Assembly (NCBI GenBank): GCA_025403435.1
Contig: CM046333.1
Location: forward strand, 37,283,521-37,347,520
DNA from: Artocarpus heterophyllus
Lineage: Eukaryota > Streptophyta > Magnoliopsida > Rosales > Moraceae
Direction of reading: 5' to 3'
Length of the DNA: 64,000 nucleotides
Under the pieces are notes generated by a model that worked only from the letters and a program-made list of their open reading frames with translations, ran no database searches and was not told the DNA's origin. Positions 34,918-47,447 of this stretch are shown piece by piece. A program made the translations under genes and the position numbers. Position 1 is the first letter of the stretch, and each line of letters starts with the position of its first letter.

Positions 34918-34936
34918 TTGCAACACTAAATAGATG

Positions 34937-35596
34937 GTACTTATTTATGAAATTAATATATGTAAAATATTTATTATTATTTACTAATTATTTATTTAAA
35001 GGATAAAATAGTTTTTTTAAAATATAAGTGGAGAATTGCTTGAATCCTTTCATTGATAGATTAGTTATTTTAAAACTAATACACATTTAAGAATCATAAT
35101 TTATTGTCTTCGAAGAATCTATATTTTTAAGAATCGTAATTTATTATCTTAAAAGAATTTATATTTTTATTCAACACTTGATGTGTTAATACCCTTTCTT
35201 GTCATCTAAAAACCTATTATTTCACTCAATAAGATATTTGTTGTATTATAAATAAACAGGTTTGAAGCCATAGAAAAAATATTATTTAAGAATAATACAA
35301 AAACAACAATCAGTGACATTGAAGATGTCAAGCAACTATATCATAAGGTTATGGCCAATACTGAGGCTTGACAACCCAAGCGAGAACCCTATTTCCTCAT
35401 CAACTGTAGCTACTATTTGCTCGTTCCATGACATAGTTTAACAAATCTTCTAGGTGAGCAACAAAACTGTATAATACACTTCAAATTGTTCCCACACTTG
35501 TAATTATTGACCTTATTGTTGCATGTATCATAGACGTTGGCAGGAGCATTTACGGTCCTCTTCAATCCTCTTGTACAAACTATAGTTGTTGGGTAT
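34937..35596. other. AT-rich intergenic stretch with a cysteine-rich ORF fragment
   Basis: Mostly AT-rich. On the minus strand 35413-35658 is open for 81 codons. The part outside the adjacent LTR (about 35413-35590) has seven cysteines (DTCNNKVNNYKCGNNLKC, then FCC). I do not recognise the family, and there is no start outside the LTR, so it may be an exon remnant or chance. Confidence 0.3.
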
Positions 35597-36510
35597 TGTT
35601 GGGTGGTGGGCTTAAAAATCATGAAAAACGCAACGAATAGAGTTTTAAAATTTTTCATAAACTTTCAAGATCCTTCTTATGATGTTACATAAAAATAATT
35701 AAAAAAATACAAACTTACGGGTTTGACAATAGCTCTGGAAGACTAAGAATTCAAAACCTTCAAATTTTCCTTGCTATTCTCCTCCTTCTGGATCAACTGT
35801 TGTATGGGTACCAGTGAGATTTCTTAAATTATCTCTATAATATCTCCATCTAACCTTTCTTCTTGACAGAGATTTTTTAAACCCCAAAGGGGAGAGCTAA
35901 AGAAACACTAGATAGAAAACAGAGAAAAGCCTCCCAAAGTTTTAATGTATGGCGTCACACACAGCCTTTGTGGACTGTTGTGTGAAATTACAAATTTGTG
36001 CATGTTGACAAAATTAATCTCAGAAAATTTCTATTGATCCATCTGAAAAAATATTGTGGAGCTAGCAAGGGACCAAAGTGGACATATATAATTTAAAGCT
36101 CCAATAATTATTTATAATTTAATTATTTCATAATTAAATTAATAATAATTATTAACTCCAGTTTATGCCAATATCGCAAAACTGAGATTGTACTATTAAA
36201 TTACATACAAAATTATAAAGAACCTTAAAACATCGAATGTCATCAAAAATGTCATCCATTGATATAATCATTTACCGTGTGATAATACCATCTACAATAA
36301 TATTCATAATTAAAGCTAGGTTTATAGTTTTCCATATAATCTCTCTAATTACATCTTTGTCCATAAATTTTGATAATTCTCTAATGGATGACCTTTTTAT
36401 GAACAAATCATATATAAGGATTTATGGTAATATTTGATATCCCATATCACATAGAGAGATCTCTACATTTACGTTCCTGAATTAATATTCATGAGAATAT
36501 TATCTTAACA
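35597..36510 (-). repeat. Copia-3 3' LTR, truncated
   Basis: Aligns with 38662 to about 39535. Similarity stops near TTAAGATAAT (element sense), where leader sequence begins, so its U3 start has been lost. Plus-strand start TGTTGGGTGGTGGGC. Confidence 0.75.
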
Positions 36511-38646
36511 ACGATCAATACTGATATTCATGGGTATATTTGGATCACTATAGGCAATATGCGCAACCCACTTACCATGCTAGACCATTCTTAATTGAAT
36601 TTAGCCACCCAATATCTCATATTCGGCTAAATTAACTACCGTATCTTTAGTCCCTAACCTTAGTCAATAGGAACTTGTTCTGCAAGTATACTGATAGGTT
36701 TCTATTGAGTGTACGACCATCCTTTCATACCCCATTGATTTTCACCCATTGAGTGCCGCCATAGGGTTGGAAAATCGTAAGCTAATAACCAGTTAAGGAA
36801 ATTATCCTTTAGGGAGGTAAATAAAGCTTAGCAAACATTGCTCCTATAGGGAACTGGCCATTCATCACTCTTCTCGTACCAACAATGGAGACCATAGGAT
36901 TCTCACATAAAAGGCTCACTCAAGGAACCTTTCATTACGAGATTCCCACACCCACTCAATTTTTTGAATTTTAGATTTCTTGAATTTATTTAACTCTTAA
37001 ATAAATTCAATTTGCAGTTTTAAGACAAATAATCACATTAGATTCCTAAATAAATTCAATTCGTAGTTTTAAGACAACACTCACTATCCTATATGACATG
37101 TTATCAATAATTATGAGTATGGTAATCATAGCATAATCAACATGTTATCAAACATAACAAAAATGCAAATTAATGATCGTAATCGTAATACTATGGTTCC
37201 ACCTGGGAATATAGAAAACTAAAAGAAAGCTGTAATGATCTCCAGGTCATCGTCTTTTTTGCGTAGTCCTCTTCTTAGTTGTGTTTGATTTTGTCATCCC
37301 TTTTGTGCTTCCACAAGTATTAATGAGATTACCTAAGTTACTCCTTTAAAACTTCAATTTCATTAATTCTTAATTTTAAATTTAATTCTAGTTAAGTGAT
37401 CCCATTTCTGAAACTCTTTCAAAAATATCGCTTTTATTTTAATAAACAAGAAATTTAGTTATAAATAACACTTATCTAATTATTAAATTCGTCACACTAA
37501 TGAAGGATAAAGTTAATCAGAATATTCTAAGATCTTTTAAAGATCTCAAAATCTTTCCATAATTCAATTTAAATCACCAAGTTTTTATTTGGATAACAGA
37601 ATCTTTCCATAATCCAATTTAAATCTCTAAGATTTTATTTGGATAATTTGAAACTCTTTCAAATTTGGAAAATATAGTAACTATTTGAAAATACCAAAAA
37701 TTGATCTTGCATCAATTTAAATTTTCAAATTCAATAAATTTTAAACTCTTTAAAATTTGAAGCATACGATGTGGCGGAAACAATCCAACCACGATGTGCG
37801 GCGGTGAGAAGGCAGAGGAGGTGATGCTAGTCGTAGACAAACAGCCCCGGCTTAAGCGCCTTGTGTGCACGCCTAGCGCGTGGGCTGGTGCATGTTAGGC
37901 TTGGCCAGGGCCGAGCCTAGTGACCTTGATGGGTGCAGCTTTGTGCATCCATGGCTTATGCTGCTCGCAGCGTCAAACTCAGCTTAGCTGAGAACTCCTA
38001 GTCCTCCTGCCACATGCAATAAGCATGCAGCATGCCTCTGGTCTACGCTTGTGGCACACAAACCCACTGCCGGCTACACCCGAGGGTGAGGCCAGTGTTC
38101 GACTTGGGTTTTTCTCAAAATCCCAAATTCAATTTCTTGTCTAACAAGAAATCAAATCAGGACCACAGAATTGCTAATAAATCTAGAATTAACTAAAATC
38201 AAAATATTTAGGTATTTCTTCGTCATCTTTAGAATTTAAGTGCCTCCATCTTCTAGAAGAAATTACATAGAAAAATCCTATACTGTTTCCTACTTACAAA
38301 AATTTCTATGAAAGTAGTTGACAGTTAGTAGGGAAATTATGGTGATGATAGACCATCCTTCTAGCAAATTACACCCAATGACAAAAGTACAGCCAAATCT
38401 CTAAAAGAACCATAGCCAGCATAATTAAAATAAATGTCAACACTTTAATATAAATAATAATTAACATAAACATAAAAATCAGTAACAACGAAAATCATAC
38501 ATCTCATGCATATTTCATAATCACATTAGAACCTAGAGTGCCATCTCTCTAAATATAATTATCATGCAAGTGAACCATATACATCTCACGTATATAAAGA
38601 AGGAGATTGGAGGAGTCAATTATTCTACGTAACATAATCATGAGTC
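36511..38646 (-). other. Copia-3 leader with tandem repeats and GC-rich island
   Basis: No credible ORF. It contains a 50-bp tandem pair (AATCTTTCCATAAT.. at 37550 and 37600), a second short tandem pair (TAAATAAATTCAATT.. near 37003 and 37056) and a GC-rich island at 37790-38110 full of small palindromes such as GCATGCAGCATGC. The island lies 550-870 nt from the PBS, the same place as the palindromic array in Copia-1 and Copia-2. Confidence 0.65.
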
Positions 38647-38659
38647 GGCTCTTATACCA
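38647..38659 (-). other. Copia-3 primer binding site (mutated)
   Basis: On the minus strand TGGTATAAGAGCC, one base from the TGGTATCAGAGCC initiator-Met PBS, two bases from the LTR end. Confidence 0.75.
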
Positions 38660-38661
38660 GT

Positions 38662-39828
38662 TGTTAGGTGGTGGGCCCAAAAATCATGAAAAATGCATCG
38701 GAATAGAGTTTTAAAATTTTTCATAAACTTTTAGGTTCCTTATCTTGATACTGCATACAAATAATTGAATAAACACAAACTTATGGGTTTGAAAATTGCT
38801 TTATATGATCAAGCTTTTCAAATTTTTAGATCTTTCTTGCTATTTTTCTCTTTTTAAATCAACTAGTGTATAGGCATCGGTGAGATTTCTTGGATTATCT
38901 CTACAATTTCTCCTTTCAACCATTCTTCTTAGCAGAGATTCTTTAAACTCTAAAAGGAAAAGCTAAAGAAACACTAGGCGAAAGCCAGAGAAAAGTCTCT
39001 TAGAGTTTCAATGTGTGGTGCCACACACAGTCTTGGTGGACTTTTGTGTGAAATTACAATTTTTCCCTTATCGACAAAATTAGTCCAAGAAAATTTCCAC
39101 TGATCCATCTGAAAGAATATTGTGGAGCTAGCAAGGGCAACCAATGACATATATAATTTAAGCTCTAATAATTATTTATAATTTATTCATCTTATAATTA
39201 AATTAATAATAATTATTAACTCTGGTTTGCGCCACTATCATAAATTAAGGTTCCACTCTTAAATTATATACAAAATTATAAGTAACATTAAAATATCAAA
39301 TGTCGTTAACAAGGTCGTCCATTGATATAATCATTTGCCACATGATAATACCCTCCACAATAATATTCATAATTAGAATTTGGTTTATAGTTTTCTGTGC
39401 AACCTTTCTAATTACATCTTTATCCATGAGTTTTGTTAATTCTCTAATAGATGACTATTTGATATCCCATATCAAATAAGAGATCTCTACATTCAAGGTC
39501 TCGAATTAATACTCAAGGGAGCATTATCTTAACACACTATCTTGTAGGAGTTATGGATTCCATATCTATGAGTAATGTTTTTAGCTACCTATATTATTAT
39601 GTCTCCAATATACTGAGGTATAGATCATAGATGCTATAGATCTCATTCATTGGAAATCAAAAGGCATAGTAAATAGATGTGAGTCTACTAATCACCTCAG
39701 GGTTAAGTTAAGATCCATAAAATAATCATCAATGATAGAATTTTGATTTCTCGTTACAAAATTACACAAGAAATTAAATTCTATCTTGTTCCAAGCATAT
39801 TATGTTCCAAACACACTAATGTCTCTAT
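38662..39828 (-). repeat. Copia-3 5' LTR, inner part
   Basis: Begins TGTTAGGTGGTGGGCCC on the plus strand and is collinear with 35597-36510. It then extends through sequence resembling the Copia-1 LTR (CATAGATATGGAATCCATA near 39551) until Copia-2 interrupts it. Confidence 0.75.
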
Positions 39829-41837
39829 TGTTAGACATGTATGCCCTAAGGAGTAAAAATGTAATAAGTTTTTGGAGATATTTTTATCAATAAAGAATTT
39901 ATTCATTATTTATATACAAAATCTTGTCCTCTTTATGTTCATATTTGTTGAATCTATGTTAAGCAAACAATAGTCTAAGACTGTCGGTCTAAACCTTAAG
40001 AATTGGGCATATGATGGACGGATTATGCGGAAGACACGATTCTTAAGGTGATGGTCTAAATCATACGATCCACAATCGAGGGAATAAAGTTGGGCATTTT
40101 ATTCATGCAAAGATTGTTATGTTGTCTATATCCCTTTAGGGAGATAATTTGTCTTGACCATCGGAGGTGGACTCCGTGAATAGAAACATTGGCACGTTGT
40201 CATAGATGACAATGTGTTGGATCGGGACATAAAGTGAATTGATTTGGATTAATAATTCTGTCGCGGCAAATCGATTCACTTTAGACAATCATTTGTGTTG
40301 TATCTTAATCCTGAGATCAATAGTGGGCCCGTTGTTTTGACTTGTGTCTTTTGATGTAGCAAAGGGTGACACCACATCTTAATAGTGATATGTTTGCCGG
40401 TACGTTGGAGGCATGACTCTTGATGGCGTAGACTTGTTATTCATAGATATAGAATCCATAGTTCCTCTTTAGGAGTAATGATATCCTCTTATATGCATTA
40501 TCCTATAATTGAAAAACTGGAGCACTCAATTATTTGGATACATAGGTGTAACCGAATGGTATACTGTCTTTAGATGGTAAGTTTTCTAATAGTGAGATAA
40601 TAGGACGTAAGATAAAAATAATTGGGAAGGTAAGACAGAACTTGTCCTTAAGTCGATTATAGACTATCACATGGGGATACAATACACTATGATATGTCAT
40701 GGAGACTTAACTATATGAGCTTCGTAATTCTATGTAGTTCGAGAGTGTAGCTCTAAGCTTTTAGTGGAGTAGCGTTAGAGTTGATAATTATGAAATGTAT
40801 ATCTGGGATGTTGGGTTTCGTAATTATTGGGAGCTTGAACTATGTAGGTCAATTTGGTCCCCTTTACTAGCTCACAACATCTTGTAACGACACGGCGTGT
40901 TTTTCTAATAATTGGTGACTTATGTCAGATTTATCAAATTGGTTAAAATTTGAAAGAATTAAATAATTCATGTCTATTTTTCTGTTAAATTAATTTTATA
41001 ATAAATTAGTTCAAGATAAACTTGTTGAATTATTAGGATTGGATAATTCTTGTTTGTTTATCGGTTGATTTAATTTTGGATAAATTAGATCAGGATAAAC
41101 TTGTAGAATTATTGGGAATTGATTTATTTTCTTAGAGATTATCTAGATAAAGTTGTTTTGATCAGACAACTTCTCTATTGGGTAATTTGAATTAAAACTG
41201 AGACTTTATCCTCTAGAATCTCGCGTGAAAAATAAAAGAATCGTGAAATTTTTTATTTGGCAGTTCGGCTTGCCGATGGACGTATTCGGCCTGTCGATCA
41301 CGTGGTTCGGCCTGCCGATCAGTAAAGAATAAGATCACGCGTTTCCAAGTGGATCTTATCAGATATTGATCTGAATTTGATTCTGATCCGAGTTTTGAGA
41401 ATTAATCTGATAATGACTAATCCTAGGACCAACCTCTATAAATAGGGAGTGATTCTCACAGGTTACTTAGATCAATTGAGAGATTAAGAGTGATACTCTG
41501 CTAAGTGAGAATCTGAAAAACTCCTTGAGAGCTTTTGTTCACAAATCACGAACAGTTACTTTGGGTTCTCTCGATTGGTTGGAAGGAGAGTCACCGATGG
41601 AAGAGCTGTACGTGTGAGCCCACACTCACTCTGGTCGTGGATAGAGAATAGCAAAGAAGACCAGTTGGTTGAGGCTCTTCTGGAACTTTATTTCTCTTCA
41701 TAGATTGCGGAGGTTCTTCGGCACACAAAGGTTAGTAAGATCTAGTTAATTTATACATATAGCATGTCAAACTTGTGTTTTGAAAATTACTTTGATATAA
41801 AATTTTTAAAATTCCGCTGCGCACTCTTTTTCCAACA
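39829..41837 (+). repeat. Copia-2 5' LTR (2009 bp)
   Basis: Starts TGTTAGACATG and ends ..TTCCAACA before the PBS. A three-unit decayed palindromic array has cores at 41266, 41287 and 41308 (21-bp spacing). TATAAATAG lies near 41439. Confidence 0.94.
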
Positions 41838-41839
41838 AT

Positions 41840-41853
41840 TGGTATCAGAGCCA
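41840..41853 (+). other. Copia-2 primer binding site
   Basis: TGGTATCAGAGCCA, initiator-Met type, two bases after the LTR. Confidence 0.88.
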
Positions 41854-42342
41854 TGGTTTTTACATAAATTTATGAGTTTGTGATCATGTTATATGTATAA
41901 ATTTTGTGATCTTAATCTCTCTTATGCTTGAATTTAATTTTATAGAGAGTTGGCACTCTAGGTTTCTATATATTATATATGTTGTCATGGATTATGTGGT
42001 GAATGTTTATTAATTAATTATGGTTGATTAAATCATTGTTTAATTATTTATTAATTAATTAATTTATACTGGTTATGGTTCCTTAGAGGTTAGAATGTGT
42101 ATCTAAGTTTTTCATGTAATTAGATAGCAGACTATCATCTCCGTCTAAGAATTATTATTTAGTTTTAAATTTGTAAGAATTTTATAATTAAATAATTATT
42201 CAGAGAAGACGGATCTAGAAGATTGATGATGATGCTCCCAGGTTTTCTTGAGTCGCTAATTTTATGTTTTTGAATTGTTGAAAATAAAATTGATGAATTG
42301 CATTAAAAATTATATTTTCTAGAATAGAGATTTCTGCTCGGT

Positions 42343-42499
42343 CGGCATGTCGAACCTCACAATTTGGTAGGCTGAGGGTCGCGGATCGGCAGGCCAGACT
42401 TGTGGTTTGGTAGGCCGTCAGTGGGGTAGAAATCAGGTGGCTCTGGCAGCAGCCAAACTTTCATGGGTCGACAGGCCAATCCTCCTGATCAGCAGGTCG
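42343..42499 (+). repeat. Decayed palindromic array in Copia-2 leader
   Basis: Remnant cores start at 42343, 42365, 42387, 42408, about 42444, 42469 and 42490, keeping the 21-22 bp phase of the Copia-1 leader array. Most differences from CGGCAGGCCG are C-to-T or G-to-A (for example TGGTAGGCTG). Confidence 0.75.
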
Positions 42500-43480
42500 A
42501 TGGAGCATGGGAGCCGAAAAAATTTTCAAAAAAGGTGCAATTTTTCTGATATAGTTTTTAATTTTGTTTTTGGGACAATTCTAAGAAACAATAAATTTGG
42601 ATATGACTGGAAATATGAAGTGTTCAATTCATACGGGATTGAAGACTTGAAGATAGAATTACATGAAGAAGGATACAGCTTGAGGATTCAAGGATGAAGA
42701 ATCAATAATATGTCTCGATTATTCTCTTGTAATCTTAGTTTTCTATTCTCTAAGATGGAGCTATAATATTACGGTTGTATATTATTTTGCTTGTAGCTTT
42801 GCTTGATTGCTTTGCTTGTCTGCATTATAATATGATTTGCCATGTATATTGATAACATGTCATATAGAATAGGAAGTGCCTTTCATATTAAAAATTGTTC
42901 ATGCATATTCTTAAAATAAAACCTTCATTCAAAAAGATTGAGTGGGAAAAGGTTTTCGAAGAGAGAACCTAAGGCCTCCATCGTTGGTCCATAGGCAGAA
43001 CATGGTGGTCCCAACCCCTAGGAAGGGATTTCTATCATGTACTAGATTGGATCTCTAAGAGGATAAGATATTTTAGCATGATTTATCGTTGCACACCCCT
43101 AGGTGGTGATTACACATCATGGATAAAATATTAAAACGATTGTTGTACAGTCACGTTAATTTTATTATTAACCTCCCATAGAAGCTCTGTTAATAAAATT
43201 AATGGCCAAAGAAACGATTATTAATATATGCTAGATCATATGGGTCCTAAATGGCATATATTAATCAGGAGGGAATCCGTGTTCCTAATTGAATTTGGCA
43301 TGACTCCCCTAGGAGCTTGTTGAATTCTGAGTTAGGAATCATCGTTGTAAGGTTGTGATATTTTCAAGGTTTTAACACATAAACACATTTGTATGATTTT
43401 TACATGATTGTGTTATCTTACTAAATTATTATCATATGTTTGCTTATGTTTGGTATATGATTCTTTATTGCAAATTAAAA

Positions 43481-46400
43481 ATGTCTAAAAATGCTTTATC
43501 ATCAATACTTGACAAAAACCTATTAACCGTTGAGAACTATAATGATTGAAAATGAAACATGGATATCGTCCTGTCTTTTGAGAAACTAAAATATGTACTG
43601 ACAACCTCTTGTCCTTCTAAGCCTACGGGAGACTCAAGTAATGAGCAATTCCAAGCGTATGATCGCTGGAAAGATGCTAATGATCAGGCCCATTGTTATG
43701 TTATGGCTAGCATGAACAACATGCTGCAGGCTCAACATCAGGATTATGAGACTGCAAAGCAGATCTTGGATAATCTTGAAGATATGTTTAGAGGCCAAGC
43801 CATAACAAAGCGGCAAGGGGCGCTTCGAAAACTTCTAAACTGTAGACAGAGGCCGGGGACATCTATAACGGAGCATATGATATTGGTCATGGGTTATCTC
43901 GCTGAGGCTCAAACCAATGGAGCTGACATTGATGCTGAAACTCAGATGACTATGGTCTTTGAGACTCTGTCTACGGAATTTATTCCGTTTAGAGCTACTT
44001 TTAATTTAAGTAATAGATGGGATATGACCTTGACAGAATTGATGAAACAGTTACAGAAGTTGAAACTGTTAATCAGGGAGTCTCCTGCAGGTGGTGAGGC
44101 CAACATGGTAGCTGCTTCTGGTTCCAATCCTAACTCTGGGAATGGAAAGAAGCAACGAGCCAAGAACGGGAAGTCTTCTATTCCTGCTAGCATCAAGAGC
44201 AAGAAGAAGAAGAAAAAGAACCCAAAGAAACTTAAGTGCTTCTTCTGTGGGAAGGTCGGGCATATCAAGAAGCATTGCAAGGACTTCATTTCCAAAAGAG
44301 GTAGGTGTGATCTTCTGTATTTAGAAACTTGTTTGGTTGAGGAATCTAGTGACATCTAGGTCATAGATTCCGGTGCAACTAATCATGTTTGTGTTTCTCT
44401 ACAGGGGTTCAAAGAAACGAGAAGTCTGCTGCATGAGGACTTCACGCTTCGGATGGGTGATAGATCCTTGGTCTCAGCGAAAGCAATGGGAGACGTCCAT
44501 CTTTATTTTGATAATTATAGGAATTTATTTTTACAAGATTGTTTTTATGTTCCTAAATTTAAAATGAATTTAATTTTTGTAGCTTGTTTATTTAAAGACT
44601 CCTTCTTGGTTTCTTTTAATGATTAAGTGGTGATTCGTAAAAACAAATCTTTTATATATTTTAGATGGATGTAAAATAATCTATATTTTATCAAACCTAA
44701 GATGGACTTATTGCTTAATGCTGAGATGAATGATAATAACTCTAAAAGACTTAAAACTTCTCACTCTAATAAGACTTATCTTTGCCATTTACGCCTTGGT
44801 CATATTAACCTAAATAGGATTCAAAGGTTGGTAAGGGATGGACCTTTAAGTCACTTAAAGGTGGAATCTATACCTCAATGTGAATCTTGTTTGGAGGGTA
44901 AAATGACCAAAAGACCATTCGAGTCTAAGGGTAATAAGGCTGAAGGGGTTCTAGAACTTGTACATAGTGATGTTTGCAGACCGATGAACATCCAAGCACG
45001 AGGAGGGTATAAGTACTTCGTCGCTTTTATTGACGATTACTCAAGATATGGGTAAGTGTACCTGATGCACCACAAAGCGAAACTTTTGACAGGTTCAGGG
45101 AGTTTTGGGCTGAAGTGGAAAAGCAATTGGGTAGACCCATAAAGGCACTTTGATCGGATCGAGGTGGGGAATACCTTTCTGATGAGTTCTTGGAACACTT
45201 ATTAGAGAATGAGATTTTATTCCATTTGACTGCGCCGGGCACTCCGTAGCAGAATGGCGTAACGGAGAGAAGAAATAGGACTTTGTTGGACATGATTAGG
45301 TCTATGATGAGTTATTCATCATTGCCTTTATCCTTTTAGGGATATGCACTACAAACCGCATGTTATCTTTTGAACAATGTGCCTTCAATATCGGTCCCTA
45401 TAACTCCTCACGAGTTGTGGACGGGTAGGAAGACATCCTTAAACCATATTCACATATGGGGATGTCCGGCTCATGTCCTGCTGAAGGATCCAAATAAGTT
45501 GGAAGCATGTTCAAAAGTTTGCGTGTTTATAGGATATCCAAAAGGGACTAAAGGGGGTTATTTTTATAACCCAAAGGAAAATAAAGTCATGGTTTCAACC
45601 AATGCAACTTTCCTTGAGGAGAGTTACATGAATGACTTTAAACCTCGAAGCAAAGTGGAGCTTGAGGAGTTAAGGAGTGATCCGATCACTCTGAAAGTTT
45701 TGAATGAAACCGTTCCAATTAGTGTAGAAAAACCAAACAAACCTAAACAACAACCTCAGGGGCTTCGACGTAGTGGGAGGATCGGGTGTCAACCTGAGAG
45801 GTATATGTTCAATGAGGAGGTCTTCTTGGCTAAACCAGATGAACATGACAGGGATCCTTATACTTATGCAGAAGCTATGGAGGATGTTGATTCAAAACTC
45901 TGGACAGAGGCCATGAACACAGAGATGAAGTCTATGGAGACTAATCAGGCTTGGGAGTTTGTAGATCTTCTCAAAGGGGTAAAACCCATAGGGTGTAAGT
46001 GGATCTACAAGAGGAAAAGAGGAGTGGATGGAAAGGTCAAAACCTTTAAGGCTAGACTGGTAGCTAAGGGTTATACGCAAAAGAAAGGAATCGATTATGA
46101 GGAAAGCTTTTCGCATATAGCCATGCTTAAGTCCATCCAGATTCTCTTGTCCATAGCTGCCGCTCTCGACTACGAGATTTGACAGATGGATGTCAAAACG
46201 GCTTTTCTGAATGGCTATCTTGATGAGTCCATTTATATGAAACAACCAGACGGGTTCAAGGTCACGGGTCAAGAGGATAAGGTTTGTAAGCTGCTGAAGT
46301 CAATTTATGGACTTAAACAGGATTCTCGTTCTTGGAACAGAAGATTTCATCAGGTGATCAAGACTTATGGGTTCTCACAAAATATGGATGAACCATGTGT

Positions 46401-47433
46401 TTACAAACACATTAAGGATATGAAGGTGGTTTTTCTACTGCTTTATGTAAATGACATTCTGCTAATTGGCAATGACGTTGGGACATTGTCATCGGTCAAA
46501 TTATGGTTGACCAAGTAGTTTGACATGAAGGACTTGGGTAAGGCTAATTTTGTTCTCGGTGTCTAGATCTTTCGGGATAGGAAGAACAAAATGATAGCTT
46601 TGTCCTAGGCCGGCTACATAGATAAAATTCTCAAGAGGTTTGCAATGCAGGATTCCAAGAAAGGTGGGCAACCATTTAGGTATGGAATTACTTTTTCTAA
46701 GAACGACTCTCCAAAGTCTTATGAAGAAAGAGAATACATGAAGAAGGTACCTTATGCTTAAGCAGTGGGTAGTCTCATGTATGTCATGTTTTATACACGA
46801 TCGGATATTAGTTATGCGGTCAGGATTGTAAGTCGATTTCAGGCAGATCCAGGACCGAACCATTGGGTTGCGGTAAAGCATACTTTCAAGTACCTAAGAA
46901 GGACTCGAGGGTATATACTTGTATATTCAGGTGAGGACCTGACTTCTTTAGGATATACTGATTCAGATTTTCAATCATGTCTGGATTTTAGGAAATCGAC
47001 TTCAGGTTTTGTGTTTACTCTGGGCGGCGATGCCATTAGTTGGAGACGTGCTAAGCAAGATTGCACTTCAGATTCAACAATGGAGGCCGAGTATGTGGCA
47101 GGTAGTGATGCTTCGAAAGAAGCAGTGTGGCTCCACAAGTTCCTTGGGGATCTTGAGGTTGTTACTGGTATGGATAAAGTGGTATTACTGTACTGTGATA
47201 ACAGTGCAGCAGTAGCAAATGCTAAGGAACCAAGATTTCACAAGAAGAGTAAGCATATTGATCGAAAGTGTCATGTGATAAAGGACTTCATTGAGGGCAG
47301 GCATGTCACGGTGTGCAAGATCGCGTCAGAGGACAATTTAACTGATCCATTTACGAAGACACTTACTGGGAGAGTCTTCGAGAGGCATGTGAAAGCTATG
47401 GGGATGCGAGATTTGTCATATTTACTCACTTAG
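43481..47433 (+). pseudogene. Copia-2 gag-pol (degenerate)
   Basis: Collinear with Copia-1 gag-pol from ATG 43481 to TAG 47431-47433. Two TGA codons fall within the first 30 codons (NDWKR in Copia-1), then a 266-codon open stretch (43559-44359) covers gag and the CCHC knuckle and ends at TAG replacing Trp in DIWVIDSG. Protease and integrase are broken by several stops. A 270-codon stretch (45370-46182) holds the integrase C-terminus and RT start, 46186-46518 the RT with LLYVNDILLIG (Asp to Asn in the catalytic YVDD box), and 46765-47433 the RNase H. It shares a TAG (46606-46608) with Copia-1. Non-functional. Confidence 0.92.
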
Positions 47434-47447
47434 TGCAAGTGGGAGAT

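Larger units (their letters stand above)
30557..34928 (+). mobile_element. hAT DNA transposon, complete and probably autonomous (4372 bp)
   Basis: Imperfect terminal inverted repeats, TAGAGATGTAACAATGGG on the left and TAGTGTTGCAAGAACGGG on the right (complement strand), are flanked by a perfect 8-bp target duplication aatagatg (30549-30556 and 34929-34936). An 8-bp TSD and TAG-starting ends are hAT hallmarks. Both ends carry very GC-rich subterminal arrays, and the interior encodes one uninterrupted transposase with its own TATA box. The transposase would cut and paste the element. Nothing visible rules out activity, except that the 18-bp ends match at only about two thirds of positions. Confidence 0.95.

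Noticed and set aside
35413..35658. Cysteine-rich secreted peptide gene
   Set aside because: The only start codon and the hydrophobic N-terminal part come from the adjacent Copia-3 LTR, so the apparent signal peptide is accidental.
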